Source: JBBQXH01 sp963710975 (GTDB lineage: Bacteria; Actinomycetota; Thermoleophilia; Gaiellales; Gaiellaceae). Taken from it: a stretch of 64,000 nucleotides of DNA. The position numbers and the translations under genes were made by a program. The stretch spans positions 620,001-684,000 of the forward strand of contig CAVQCG010000003.1 of assembly GCA_963710975.1 (NCBI GenBank). Direction: 5' to 3'. The notes under the pieces were generated by a model. It was not told the origin of the DNA. It searched no databases and was given only the letters and a program-made list of their open reading frames with translations. This document shows, piece by piece, positions 1-10,387 of the stretch. Within the stretch, counting starts at the first letter, position 1. Every line of letters starts with the position of its first letter.

Positions 1-297
1 GCGCCGGAACCGCGGCCCGATGAGCCGGAACCAGAGCAGTCCCGTCAGAGGGCCGACGATCGCGGCTCCCTTCACACCCCAGAGGAAGAAGCCCGCGAGC
101 GTGAAGCCGACGACGAAGATCATGCCAACCGTGACGTAGAGCTTCATGCGTGTCTGCGCGCGCTGTACGGCAAAGAGGTCGCCGCGAGGGAGCGTCGAGG
201 TGTCGTACTGGCGGCCGCACGAGCACGTGACCACGTCACCGAAGTCAGCCTTGTTGACCTCGCCGCACTCGCAGCGGATGGTGATCGGGATCGACAC
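1..297 (-). CDS. Small zinc-ribbon-like membrane protein (partial)
   Basis: The reading frame runs off the left edge, so only the first 99 codons are present. The start is GTG at 297, with GGAGGG six bases upstream. Near the N-terminus it has CEC and, after about 18 residues, CSCGRQYD, a short Cys pair pattern like a treble-clef or rubredoxin-type zinc ribbon. Two hydrophobic stretches follow (roughly residues 53-72 and 75-93), so it is probably a small cytoplasmic zinc-binding domain anchored in the membrane. I do not recognise a family and no function is assigned. The start lies upstream of the permease stop, on the same strand. Confidence 0.55.
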   Translation of the reverse strand, partial: MSIPITIRCECGEVNKADFGDVVTCSCGRQYDTSTLPRGDLFAVQRAQTRMKLYVTVGMIFVVGFTLAGFFLWGVKGAAIVGPLTGLLWFRLIGPRFRR

Positions 298-391
298 AGG
301 ACGCCCTCCGTCGATTGTACGCGTACGCCCGGCAAGCGGAGAGGGTGGGCACATGGCCCACCCTCTCGACGTGCAGTGATTCAGTTCGTGC

Positions 392-1955
392 TTAGCGGGC
401 TCTGGCTGCGGCGGTTGCAGCCGCCCCGTCGATCGCCTCCTGCGTTGGAAGCTCGTCGCTCGGCTCCCGCCACTTGAAGGGTCGCCCGTGCTGTCGCTGG
501 GCGATGATGTAGCCGCCGACGCCGACCACGAGAGCACCGACGCCCACGGCGATCGCCTCCGGGATCTTCGCGCTCGGGTTCGTGAAGTCGTCGTTCCACG
601 TGTAGTCCGGCGTACTTCAGGAAGGCCAGTCCGAACACGATGAAGATGAGGTTCGCGAAGCAGAAGATCGCGGCCATCCACATCCACGGTCTCGCCAGTC
701 TGATCGGCCGCGGCCAGTTCGGGCGGTCCTTGCGGAGGAACAGGACGCCTGAGAGCGCGAGCACGTGCGAGAGCATGTACCCGAGGTTGCCCGCGGCGAG
801 GATGAAGAAGATGTTCGAGAAGTAGAGGAGCATGAAGATGTTCAGGACGAGGTCGACGACCATCGCCCGGCTCGGAACGTGGTGTTTGTTCAGAACGCCG
901 AGCTGCTTGATCGTCATCTTCTCCTCGGAAAGCGCATAGAGCGCCCGCGAGCCGTCCATCGTCGCCGTGTTCATCGAGAGCAGCAGGCCACCGCAGAGAC
1001 AGACGACGAGGAACGTCCCGAACCCGTTCCCGGCGATCGAGTGGAGCACGTCGACCAGGTACGGGACGCCGAAGCCGTCGGAGAGGATCCTGTCGTAGCC
1101 GACGGTTCCGAGCACCGCGATCGGCAGGAGCGCGGCCAGGATGACGTTGAGGCCGCCGGTCGTCGCCAGAGCCTTCCGGGTGTCGTTCTTCGTGTCCTTG
1201 TACTCCGGCGCGAAGGTGGCCGCCGCCTCGGGGCCGTACGTCGACCAGCCGAGGATGTACATCCAGACCATGACGAGTGCGAACTCCCTGAAGAAGCCCG
1301 AGTCTCCGAAGGTGCCGCTCACGGTCGACGAGATCAGGTTCGTGTTCGTCTCGAAGTTGTTGAAGTCGCCCGTGATGAAGGCGCCGACGGCGATGACCAC
1401 GACGGGGATCACCATGAGCGCGCCCACGACGTAGCTGAGCCAGACTGCGGGCCGCATTCCCCGCACGTTGAAGAGGAAGCAGAACACGATGCAGGCGACG
1501 CCGATGAGCTTGTAGGCACCGAGTTGCGCGATCACCGGCGGATCAGGCGCCCACGTCGCGATGCTGCTTTCCGGACTTGCGAACTCGGCGATCAGCAGCA
1601 GGCCGATGAATCCGCCGTAGATCGCGAGCACGCTCGACCAGGCGAACCAGTAGCCGAACACCGCGATCGGGCCGGCCAGGGAGAAGTACTTCCGCCAACC
1701 CTCCCGTGCGTACACGGACAGGCCGCCCGGCTTGTCCGGGAACATCGCCGCCGGCTCGCAGTAGATGTACGCCTGGAGCGCGCCGATGATGGCCGAGACG
1801 ACCCAGAGGATCGCCGCGGGCTTGCCGCCGAGCGCCAGAATCGAGAATGCCAGCCCCACGAGCAGGAAGCCCGGGTTTGCCAGCCCGATGACGAACCCGT
1901 CCCACCAGCGCATCGTCTTGAGCAGGTGGCGTTCGTCTACCGCTACTTCAGCCAT
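392..1955 (-). CDS. APC-superfamily amino acid/amine permease (one frameshift)
   Basis: A polytopic membrane protein of about 520 residues. The N-terminus (MRWWDGFVIGLANPGFLLVG) and the run of hydrophobic segments are typical of APC-superfamily transporters, which import amino acids or amines by proton or sodium symport. A frameshift at about position 607 scrambles the tail. Reading through it gives a normal hydrophilic C-terminus ending in TAAARAR and a TAA at 392-394. The start ATG at 1955 has AGGAGGG upstream. It is divergent from the saccharopine-dehydrogenase-like gene, next to an amine-oxidation cluster, so an amine or amino acid substrate is likely but not shown. An inverted repeat lies just upstream of its start. 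Confidence 0.8.
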
Positions 1956-1972
1956 ACACCCTCCTCTCGCAC

Positions 1973-1991
1973 TGAAACCCCCGCCGTTTCA
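1973..1991. promoter_or_regulatory. Inverted repeat TGAAAC-N7-GTTTCA in the permease leader
   Basis: A perfect 6-bp dyad with a 7-bp spacer begins 18 bases upstream of the permease ATG, within the divergent intergenic region 1956-2210. The position suits a repressor operator. The binding protein is unknown. I see nothing else definite in this 255-base intergenic stretch. Confidence 0.35.
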
Positions 1992-2210
1992 TGCGTCACG
2001 AGATAAGACCGACGCCAGGTCGTGTTGGTTAGCGCTCTCGTTCGGTGCACTCCCCAGCTCACCTCCAACAACGCACGCAGTTTCCGCCTCCGGGACGCCC
2101 GTCCGCTTGCGGATGGGCGAAGGTACCACTCCGGCAGGACGAGTTCAATCGGCAACCGGCGGACATGGCCGATTGCGGTGGCTCCGCTCGACGTGGACAA
2201 TCGCCAGGCA

Positions 2211-3318
2211 ATGCGAATCGTCGTGCTCGGAGGTGCGGGTGAGGTCGGGACGGCGGTCTCGCGCGATCTCGCGTCCTGCCCCGAGGTCGACGAGATCGTG
2301 ATCGCCGATCTTGATCACGTCCGGGCCGCGGGCATCGCGGCCGACTTCGGCGAGCGCGTCTCGGCTGTTCGCCTCGACCTTCGCGATCGCCAGCGCCGCG
2401 ATCGATCTGCTCGACGGAGCGGACCTGCTCATGAACTGCACGAGCTTCGCGTGGTTCGACGAGGTCATCGCCCTCGCGGTGGATGCGCGAGTCGACTACG
2501 CGGATCTCCTCTCCGAGCCGTCCGACGCACAACGCCGGGCCGTGCAGGAGGCCGGGATCACCGCGGTCTCGGGTCTCGGAGCGACCCCGGGTCTCTCGAA
2601 CGTCCTCGTCCGGCACGCGGCCGACGAGCTCGGCGAGCCCGAGGAGGTTCACGTCTCCTGGGTCAGCTTCCGGACGATCGCGCCGAGCGCGGGCCTCCTC
2701 GACACGATCCTGTGGGAGCTCTCGGACGGCTGCCTGACCCGGCGGTACTTCCAGAACGGGAGGCTCCGCCGGGCCCGCTCGATGGAAGGCTCGCGCGTCG
2801 TCGAGTTCGCCTGGCCGATCGGCCCGCAACGCGTCTACTACGTTCCTCACACGGAGGTGACGACGCTTCCCCGCCACTTCCCGAGCCTGCGCTTCTGCGC
2901 GGTTCGCGGAACCTGGCGGCCCGAGTTGATGGACGATATTCGCGTGTTGAACAAGTACGGCCTGCTCGACGACACGACGATCGAGTCGACCAAGGCGTCG
3001 ATCTGGGAGCGGTTCGGGGAGGAGCGCGATGCATCTCCCTGGATGCTCTTCGTCAACGTCGAAGTCATCGCGGCTGGGGGTCACAGGGTGTACGACGTCA
3101 GCCATCCGCTCGACTGGGGACAGGAGGGCACCGGACGAATGACAGGCGTCTGTGCTGGCGTCGGCGCACAGCTTCTCGCGCGCGGGTCCGGAGCCGGAGG
3201 GGCCGGGTTCGTGGATCCCGAGGTCTACTACGACCCGCACGAGTTTCTTTCCGAGCTCGCCCGTCGCGGCACCGTGACGGTCGAGCAGCGAGATCATTCT
3301 GCAACGAACGGAGGATGA
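2211..3318 (+). CDS. Saccharopine dehydrogenase-like NAD(P)-binding protein (frameshift)
   Basis: The N-terminus (MRIVVLGGAGEVGTAV) is a Rossmann fold of the saccharopine dehydrogenase NADP-binding family. It continues in another frame from about 2390 with DLLDGADLLMNC and GLGATPGLSNVLV, the usual family segments. Total length is about 368 residues, normal for the family. These enzymes oxidise or reduce C-N bonds of amino acid conjugates, but many members have no assigned substrate. Its stop overlaps the region of the aldehyde dehydrogenase start, so the two are probably co-transcribed. The single frameshift sits in GC-rich sequence and looks like a sequence error, since both halves are conserved. 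Confidence 0.7.
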
Positions 3319-3320
3319 AC

Positions 3321-4817
3321 GTGGAACGGCTCTACATCGGTGGCGAGTACGTCGAGAGCACTTCGGGGCAGGTGATCGAGATCGAGAACCCCGCGACCGA
3401 GGACGTGTTCGCGGAGGTACCCGACGCGTCTGCGGAGGACCTCGACCGTGCGGTCGAGGCAGCCCGGAAGGCGCAGCGAGACTGGCGCAGGACAGACGCG
3501 CTCGAGCGAGCCGATCTGCTCCACGAGTGCGCGGCTTCGCTGGAGCGGCACGCGGACGACCTTGCGGTCATCCTGACGCGCGAAGGGGGCAAGACGCTGA
3601 AGGAGAATCGCGACGAGATCGACTGGAGCGCGACCGCGTTCCGGCATCTCGGCGAGGTTGCGCGGGCGTCGCTCGGCCGGGTCGTCGGCCCGACCAAACC
3701 CGGACAGATGAACTTCGTCCTGCACGAGCCGCTCGGCGTCGTTGCGGCGATCTACCCCTACAACTACCCGATCGTCCTGCTGGCCTGGCAGATCTCGGCG
3801 GCGCTCGCCACGGGCAATACGTGCGTGATCAAGCCGAGCGAACAGACCCCGCTCGCGACGCTGAAGCTCGGCGAGGTCTTCTCCCACCTCCCTCCCGGCG
3901 TCTTCAACGTCGTGACGGCGCTCGGTCGGGGCTCGGCACAGCTCGTCGAACACCCGGGAACGGACATGATCGCGTTCACCGGCTCGGTCGCGACCGGCTC
4001 GAGGATCATGGCCGCTGCGGCACCGCGGATCAAGAAGCTGCTGCTCGAGCTCGGCGGCTCTGATCCGTTCATCGTCTTCGGCGATGCAAAGGTCGACGTG
4101 GCATCGAAGGGAGGCGTCTTCGCAGCGTTCCTGAACGCCGGCCAGGTCTGCACGTCAGCCGAGCGGTTCTACGTCGAGGACTCGATCTACGACGAGTTCA
4201 TGGAGAAGGCGATCGCATTCACGAAGACGCTTCGCGTCGGCGACCCGATGGGTGACGTCGACATCGGCGCGCTCGTCTCGGGCAAGGCACGCGACCAGGT
4301 CGAAGCGGTGATCGCCGAGCTCGTCGAGAAGGGTGCCTCGGTCGCTCACGGCGGCGGGATTCCCTCGCACCTCGAACGCGGCTACTTCTTCGAGCCGACT
4401 CTGCTCGAGGTCGCCGATCCGCAGACGCAGCAGCTCGGTCGGGAGATCTTCGGCCCGCTCGCAACCTTCACGCGGGTGCGAGACGTCGATCACGCGATCG
4501 ACCTTGCCAACGACTCGGACTACGGCCTCGGGGCGAACATCTACACCTCGAGCCTCGAAACCGCGATGCGAGTCGCCACGGAGATCCAGGCCGGCACGGT
4601 CTGGATCAACGATCCGCTGAAGGACAACGACGCGGCGCCGTTCGGCGGATACAAGATGAGCGGCTTCGGGCGTGAGCTGGGCTCGGAGGGCATCGGCGCG
4701 TTCACGCAGGCGAAGCACGTCCACATCGACTTCGCCCAGGTTCCGTCGCCCGAGTGGTGGTTTCCCTACGAACGGCCCGCTATCGAGGTTCCGGTGGACG
4801 AGCCCGCAACGGTCTAG
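3321..4817 (+). CDS. NAD(P)-dependent aldehyde dehydrogenase
   Basis: An intact 498-residue aldehyde dehydrogenase of the betaine-aldehyde/succinate-semialdehyde type. It shows the cofactor loop FTGSVATGSRIM, the general-base Glu in LLLELGGSDPF (about residue 243), the catalytic Cys in NAGQVCTSAERF (Cys277) and the C-terminal EIFGPLATF. GTG at 3321 is preferred over ATG at 3315, because GGAGG (3310-3314) abuts the ATG but is six bases from the GTG. It lies directly downstream of the saccharopine-dehydrogenase-like gene and eight bases before an FAD amine oxidase. It probably oxidises the aldehyde released by an amine oxidation in this cluster. The exact substrate is unknown. Confidence 0.88.
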   Translation: MERLYIGGEYVESTSGQVIEIENPATEDVFAEVPDASAEDLDRAVEAARKAQRDWRRTDALERADLLHECAASLERHADDLAVILTREGGKTLKENRDEIDWSATAFRHLGEVARASLGRVVGPTKPGQMNFVLHEPLGVVAAIYPYNYPIVLLAWQISAALATGNTCVIKPSEQTPLATLKLGEVFSHLPPGVFNVVTALGRGSAQLVEHPGTDMIAFTGSVATGSRIMAAAAPRIKKLLLELGGSDPFIVFGDAKVDVASKGGVFAAFLNAGQVCTSAERFYVEDSIYDEFMEKAIAFTKTLRVGDPMGDVDIGALVSGKARDQVEAVIAELVEKGASVAHGGGIPSHLERGYFFEPTLLEVADPQTQQLGREIFGPLATFTRVRDVDHAIDLANDSDYGLGANIYTSSLETAMRVATEIQAGTVWINDPLKDNDAAPFGGYKMSGFGRELGSEGIGAFTQAKHVHIDFAQVPSPEWWFPYERPAIEVPVDEPATV

Positions 4818-4825
4818 GAGGGACA

Positions 4826-6143
4826 ATGGCACCAGACACGTCGTTCGACACGATCGTCATCGGAGGCGGGATCGCAGGGCTGACTGCGGCGCGCGATCTC
4901 CGGCAGGCCGGCCTCTCCGTTCTCGTTCTCGAGGCGAGGGAGCGACTCGGCGGCCGCACGTGGTACCGGCCTTTCGCGGGAACGGATCAGAACGTGGAGA
5001 TGGGTGGAACCTGGCTCGTCGAGCGCTACCAGCCGCACATCGCCGCAGAGATCGAGCGCTACGGGCTCCCGGTGGCGCAGAGCCCGGCCGGGGCGTCGTT
5101 CCGGACCGAGGTCGCCGGGGAGCTCCTCACCGGCTACGCGCCGGTGCCTCTCGAGGAGCTGATGGATCTCGAGCGAGGGCTCTACGAGGTGATTCACGCG
5201 GCGCGGCGGCTCGAGTTCGGGAAGGCGCTCGACACCCAGCCCCTCGCCGACCTCGACATCTCGTTCTCGGCATTCCTCGACCAGTTCTCCCTCGGGCGCG
5301 CAACGCACGAGTACCTCTCCGCGTGGGCCGGCTTCTTCTTCGGCTGCCATCCGTCCCAGGTGTCGGCCCTGCACGTTCTCTCGTGGGTCTCGGGCTTCGA
5401 CAACAGCGCCTGGGCCTGGTATGCGGCAATCACGGACAAGTTCGGAAAGGGCACGGCGAGCTTCGTGGACGCGCTCGCGGCTGACGCGCGACGCCGAGGT
5501 CCGGCTGTCAACGCCGGTCGCGCGCGTCGAGCAGACAGCTGACGCGGTCACGGTCACAACGCGCAGCGGCGAGGCGGTCAGCGCGGCCGCGGTGGTCGTG
5601 GCGGTCCCGCTGAACACCTGGCACGACATCGAGTTTGCGCCGGCGCTCTCGGAGCCGAAGCGTCAGGCCGCCGCAGAGGGACAGACGGGGCACTCGACGA
5701 AGGTCTGGGCGCTCGTCGAGAACGCGCCCGACCACGTCGTCGGCGTGGGTTGGGGCGGTGGGCTCAACTGGCTCTCGACCGAGTTCGTTCGATCCGAGGG
5801 AAGCCTTCTCGTCGGCTTCGGGACCGGTCCGGAGATGCTCGACGTGACGAGCAAGGACGACATCCGGCGGGCGATCGAGCGCTTCGTGCCAGACGCGACC
5901 GTCGTCGCGACGGACGCGCACGATTGGAACGGCGACGAGTTCTCGCAGGGCACCTGGATGGCATACCGCCCCGGGCAGGTCATGCGGTTCCACTCGGCCT
6001 TCCAGGAGCCCGAGGGACGGCTGTCGTTCGCGGGCTCGGATCTCGCCCTCGGCTGGGCCGGGTGGATGGACGGCGCGGTCGAGACGGGCGTCCGCGCGGC
6101 GCGGCAGGCGCTCGCAGCCGCCGGGGTCTCTACGCGTCCGTGA
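4826..6143 (+). CDS. FAD-dependent amine oxidase (monoamine oxidase-like, frameshift)
   Basis: The N-terminus has the FAD dinucleotide motif IVIGGGIAGLTAARDL followed by EARERLGGRT, the hallmark of the flavin monoamine oxidase/polyamine oxidase family. The C-terminus retains LSFAGSDLALGWAGWMDGAV, the second FAD-contacting segment. A frameshift near 5480 separates the two halves. Combined length is about 438 residues, normal for the family. GGAGGG precedes the ATG. The product would oxidise an amine to an imine/aldehyde, feeding the upstream aldehyde dehydrogenase. The next gene starts in a GTGA overlap with its stop. Confidence 0.8.
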
Positions 6144-7169
6144 GCGCGGGACGCCCGGTTCGGGCCGTCGTCTACGGGGTCGGGGCGATGGGCTCGATCA
6201 TGGCCGGCCTCATGCTCGACAAGGGCTGCGAGATCGTCGGTGCCGTCGCGCGGAGCCCGGAGAAGATCGGTCGCGATCTGGGCGATGTCGCGGGCCTCGG
6301 TCGCGAGACCGGGGTGATCGTCGACGACGACGCCGAGCGGGTGCTGGCGGTCGCACGGGCAGACGTGGCCGTCGTCTCGGTGGCCAGCTACCTGAGCGTC
6401 ATGTTCGACCACTTCAGCGTGTGCCTCCGCCACGGCACCAACGTCGTGACGATCGAGGAAGAGGCCGTCTATCCGTGGGCAACCGCGCCCGAGCTCGCAA
6501 CCGAGCTCGACCGCATCGGGAAGGCAGGAGGCGCCACCCTCGCTGCGTCCGGGGCACAGGACGTGTTCTGGATGCATCTCGTCGGCTGTCTCCTCGGTGC
6601 GGCGCACCGGATCGACTCGGTCGAAGGCCGGTGCAGCTGGAACGCCGACGACTACGGGCCGGAGGTCGCCGCCCACGTGCATCTCGGGGAGAGCCGGGAG
6701 GAGTTCGACCGGTACCTGGCCGAGCATGGCTGGCCGGACTTCGTCGTCCGGGCGACGCTCGAGGCCCTCGTTGCGGACGCCGGCTTCACCAGCGCCGCGG
6801 TTCACCCCAGCGTCACCCCGGTCGTCGCCGACGACGACACCTGGTCGCGCAGCCTCGGCAGGGATGATTCCGGCCGGACACGTGCTCGGTGTCATCGATG
6901 CCGTGACGATCGAGACCGCGGAGGGCCCGGTCTTCTCGTTCGAGATGGGCGGTCGCGTATACGCGGAAGGGGAGTCCGACGCGAACGAGTGGCACGTGCG
7001 CGGCGATCCTCCGCTCGAGCTCCGAAACGATCGCGTGCCGACGCGCGTCATCACCTGCACGTCGGTCGTGAACCGGATCCCCGACGTGATCGCAGCCCCT
7101 CCCGGCCTGATCACCCTCGACCGCCTGCCGCGGCCGAGGTACCGACCGGGGCCGTACGTGATCGTCTAG
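6140..7169 (+). CDS. Diaminopentanoate dehydrogenase/dihydrodipicolinate reductase-like oxidoreductase (frameshift)
   Basis: About 343 residues with a dihydrodipicolinate-reductase-type N-terminal Rossmann fold (VVYGVGAMGSIMAGLMLDKG). It resembles the 2,4-diaminopentanoate dehydrogenase group, NAD(P)-dependent amine dehydrogenases. GTG at 6140 overlaps the amine oxidase stop (GTGA), indicating translational coupling. A frameshift at about 6860 is followed by the conserved C-terminal stretch IPAGHVLGVIDAV, ending with TAG at 7167. It probably acts with the amine oxidase and aldehyde dehydrogenase upstream. The family assignment is from overall pattern and the substrate is not known. An insertion sequence begins immediately after its stop. 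Confidence 0.6.
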
Positions 7170-8141
7170 ATGTAGTTCCTAGCGAGGTTGTTCAGTCTCG
7201 TCGGCCGGCGTTTGTTGCCGAGGGAGCCGTGTGGTCGTCTGTAGTTGTATCGTTCGAGGAAGGGTGGGAGCGCTCTTGTGCGCTCTTCTGAGCTGCCGTA
7301 GATCTGGTGGTATGCCCACTCGTTGAGGAGTGTCTGGATGAAGCGCTCGGCCTTGCCGTTGGTGCGGGGTCTGACCGGGTCTGATGCGGAGGTGGCGCAG
7401 GCCGAGTTCGTGGAGCGCGTCGGCGTAGGCGTGCGCGAGGGTAGCAGGACGCCGTTGTCGCTCTTGACCGCCTCGACTCGTACTCCGCGTTCGCCAAACC
7501 AGGCGATGGCACGACGCAGGAAGGCGACGGCGTAGTGGGCGTTGAGGCCCTCGAGGACTTCGGCATAGGCGAGGCGCAGGAGTGGTCGTCGGACGATCAC
7601 GTGCACGTACTCCCAGCCCGCGACCCCGCGCAAGCGTCCTTCGCGTCGGCGTGCGCTTCTGCGAGGCGCGGCTCCCCGTCGCCCGGTGGCCCGCGCCGCG
7701 AATGCGGCCGAGCTTCTTGATGTGGACGTGGACGAGCTCGCCGGGGTGACGGCGCTCGTAGCGGTTGGGGGGCTCCGGCGGCTCGAAGCCGCGAGCGCTT
7801 GCCGAGGCCGATCCGCTTGAGCCACAGCGAGACGGTCGAGAGCGACAGACTGGAGCGATCTCTGCGATCTCGGTTGCCGTCATCCGCAGGCGCCTGAAGC
7901 GCCTCGATCACCTGCACGCGTCTCCGGGAGAGTCGCGCTCGGACTTCGCCGCGGTCGCGAAGACCGGTCGAGCAGTTCGCGATCGACCGTCGCGGTAGCG
8001 CCTGAGCCACTTGCTCACGGTGCGAGCGCTGCAACCAGCTGCCTCAGCCGCCTCGGCGAGCGTCCATCCCTCCCCAACCACACGCTGGCAAATGAGTCGG
8101 CGGCTGCTCGGACAGGTCCGATGGTTAGCGTGAAGCTTCAT
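7166..8141 (-). pseudogene. IS481-family transposase, multiply frameshifted
   Basis: The N-terminal helix-turn-helix reads WTLAEAAEAAGCSARTVSKW. Further on are the family segments RRHPGELVHVHIKKLG, LAYAEVL, VKSDNG, NGKAERFIQTLLNEW and RLNNL, spread over several frames, so no continuous product exists. In IS481 transposases the first catalytic Asp lies in a VHVD(I/V)KKLG motif. Here the codon is CAC (His), so the DDE triad is broken even if the frameshifts are sequence errors. The Asp of SDNG and the Glu of KAERF are present. The coding end overlaps the left terminal repeat. This copy is inferred to be immobile without a helper. Confidence 0.75.
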
Positions 8142-8224
8142 CCGGTGTCCTCCTCGGGACTGTGGGCTTCGACACCCCCAGCCTCCAAGGAGGCCCGGAT
8201 GAACAACCTCCTCGAGGACTGACA
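7171..8224 (-). mobile_element. IS481-type insertion sequence, about 1.05 kb, degenerate
   Basis: The element is bounded by imperfect terminal inverted repeats of 24 and 25 bases (7171-7194 and 8200-8224). They start TGT, end ACA on the top strand, and share the inner core GAGGTTGTTCA. It carries a leftward transposase. The flanks TCTAGA (7165-7170) and TCGAGA (8225-8230) match at 5 of 6 bases and may be a decayed target duplication. The element lies between the 3' ends of two convergent genes, so it disrupts neither. Confidence 0.75.
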
Positions 8225-8244
8225 TCGAGAGCGCCTCGGCTCGT

Positions 8245-10341
8245 TCAGGCCGGGACAGGCTGAAGGCGCGCCTGCGCGATCAGCCGATCCGTACACCGGA
8301 GCGAGTTGGCGGAGATCGTCGCTGTCGGGGCCATCGGACCGGAGGTCGGGAACACGGCGCCGTCCAGGACGTAGAGGTTCGGCACGTCGTGTGAACGGCA
8401 CCAGCGGTCCACGACCGAGGTCGCCGGGTCGTCCCCCATCCGGGCGGTGCCGAGAAGGTGCCAGCCCCACTGTGACCAGTCGGCCTCGATGGTGTCGATC
8501 GCGCCGCCGGCCCGGTGTGCCTCATGTGCCCGGTCGAGCTGGAACCGCAGGTTCGCCCGCATCTCCTCGTCGATGTCGAACGTCACCTTCGGCGCGGGGA
8601 TCCCGTCCGAATCGGTGAGCGCCGCGTCGAGCGTGATCGTGTTCTTCTCGTGAGGCAGATCCTCGATACCGATACCCCAGTCGAAGGCGTGTCCGAGCGT
8701 TCGCTCGACCAGATCGTGGATCTTCGGGCCCCACCGCTCCTCGTAGGCCAGGCTGTCGTACCGCGCGAGCGAGAAGAGCGGCCCGCCGAGCGGCATGACG
8801 TCCCATTGCGCGCCCCGCCGGAATCCCCGCGACTCGTCCGTGTCGGCGAACTGAAGCGACAGGAGCTGCGTGCCCCACGGCCCGAGCCAGGTCTCGAGAT
8901 CGTCTTCGTAGATCCCGAGCACGCTCATGTACGGATGCAGCATGAGCCGCTTGCCGACGAGCCCCGACGAGTTCGCGAGTCCGTCCGGGAAGCGGCCGGA
9001 GGAGGAGAGGAGTAGCAGGCGAGCGGTCCCGACGCCGTTTCCGGCGACGATCACGACGTCTGCATCCTGCCGCTGCTCCTGACCCGCCCGGTCGATGTAT
9101 ACCGCGCCGGTGGCGAGTCCCTGGCCGTCGACGACGATCTCCCGCACCCGAGCGCCGGTGACGAGCTTCGCTCCGTGGTTCAGCGCCTCGGGCCACATGG
9201 TCGTGTCGGTCGAGCTCTTGGCGCCCTTGGGGCAGCCCCACATGCAGGTGCCGGTGCGCTCGCATCCGGCGAGGTTGCCGACCGCCTCCGAGCGAATCGC
9301 GTGGGCTGCGGGCCACCAGTGCCAGCCGAGCGCGTTCATGCCCTCCGCCGCCCTACGGCCGAGCGGCCCGATCGGCAGCGGCGGAAGCGCCGGCGCCGGT
9401 CCAGGTGGATACGTCGGGTCTCCCGTCATCCCGGAGATCTGCATGTCCTGGTCGATCCGCTCGTAGTACGGCTTCATCTCCTCGTACGTGATGGGCCAGT
9501 CGTCGGCCACCCCGTCCACCGTTCGGAGCTTGAAGTCTTGGGGACGCATGCGCACCCACTGCGCGCAGAAGTGGATCGTCGAGCCGCCGACCGCGTTGTA
9601 CATCACGGGCGTGATCGGCGAGTTCGAGATCTCGAGCGGGTAGTCGGCAGGCTGCTTGCGGACATTCGGGTCGGGGCTCCACTGAGCCTCGGAGACGAGC
9701 TCGAACTCGAGCTTGTCGCCGGGGAACTCGTCGGCGTTCGCCCAGTCGCCCTGCTCGAGGCAGACGACCCGAAAACCGGCTTCGGCGAGGTAGCGCGCAG
9801 CGACCGACCCTCCTGCTCCGGCCCCGATGATCAGCACGTCGGCACGGTCATGGCTCCGCGACAGCGTGAAGGGGAGAGGAGACACATGGCCGTTTGGGGG
9901 CGCTTCGGCCGGCGGCTTCCGGTGAATGGGGCCTCGCTCGATGACCGGGTCGAGCAGCCCGTCCCGCAGGTCGTACTCGGCCTCGTCCGAGAATGGTGGG
10001 CGCTTTCCCTGCCCCGGGAAACGTATCCGCTTGCGGACCTTGAGGTTCATGAAGTACGCGCCCTGGACGATCGTCGAGAGGGCGCGAAAGCCTTCCGTAT
10101 CCTCATCGTGGAGACGGCGAGCCTCGTCCGCGGGCGACTTCCCGGCGGCACCTTCGAGCACCGCGAGGAGAGCGGGCCCGAGATCGGGGCGAGCCGAGAC
10201 GGCCCGATCCAGCCATTTGCCTCTGGGGTCGGCCTCGCTCGCCGAAAGCTGGCCGTCAGCCGCGGGAATCAGGACGTCCGCGAGCGCTGCAAACGTCGCG
10301 CGCTGCTCCTCGTTGACCGATGTTCCTGCCGGAGCGCTCAC
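8245..10341 (-). CDS. GMC-family FAD oxidoreductase with N-terminal gluconate-2-dehydrogenase-subunit-3-like domain
   Basis: An intact 698-residue protein. Residues about 10-110 resemble the small subunit 3 of membrane gluconate 2-dehydrogenases (TFAALADVLIPAADG). From about residue 168 a GMC flavoprotein begins (VLIIGAGAGGSVAARYLAEA), with CLEQG, the GGSTIHF substrate-loop region and the C-terminal HLLGTARMG and SGPMAPTATI segments. GMC enzymes oxidise alcohols such as choline, glucose or other polyols. I see no signal peptide, so it is probably cytoplasmic or associated through a partner. It is transcribed leftwards, just before the aminomethyltransferase-like gene in genomic order, in the amine locus. 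Substrate unknown. Confidence 0.85.
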   Translation of the reverse strand: MSAPAGTSVNEEQRATFAALADVLIPAADGQLSASEADPRGKWLDRAVSARPDLGPALLAVLEGAAGKSPADEARRLHDEDTEGFRALSTIVQGAYFMNLKVRKRIRFPGQGKRPPFSDEAEYDLRDGLLDPVIERGPIHRKPPAEAPPNGHVSPLPFTLSRSHDRADVLIIGAGAGGSVAARYLAEAGFRVVCLEQGDWANADEFPGDKLEFELVSEAQWSPDPNVRKQPADYPLEISNSPITPVMYNAVGGSTIHFCAQWVRMRPQDFKLRTVDGVADDWPITYEEMKPYYERIDQDMQISGMTGDPTYPPGPAPALPPLPIGPLGRRAAEGMNALGWHWWPAAHAIRSEAVGNLAGCERTGTCMWGCPKGAKSSTDTTMWPEALNHGAKLVTGARVREIVVDGQGLATGAVYIDRAGQEQRQDADVVIVAGNGVGTARLLLLSSSGRFPDGLANSSGLVGKRLMLHPYMSVLGIYEDDLETWLGPWGTQLLSLQFADTDESRGFRRGAQWDVMPLGGPLFSLARYDSLAYEERWGPKIHDLVERTLGHAFDWGIGIEDLPHEKNTITLDAALTDSDGIPAPKVTFDIDEEMRANLRFQLDRAHEAHRAGGAIDTIEADWSQWGWHLLGTARMGDDPATSVVDRWCRSHDVPNLYVLDGAVFPTSGPMAPTATISANSLRCTDRLIAQARLQPVPA

Positions 10342-10387
10342 GCCGTTCCTCCTCGTCCGGGCCGGTCACCCGGCCGCCTTCTCTCGC

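Noticed and set aside
2022..4817. A 931-codon open frame spanning the saccharopine-DH and aldehyde-DH genes, suggesting a fusion
   Set aside because: Only the first about 60 and last about 498 codons are conserved. The middle is an unconserved Arg-rich alternate frame, and the aldehyde dehydrogenase has its own ribosome site.
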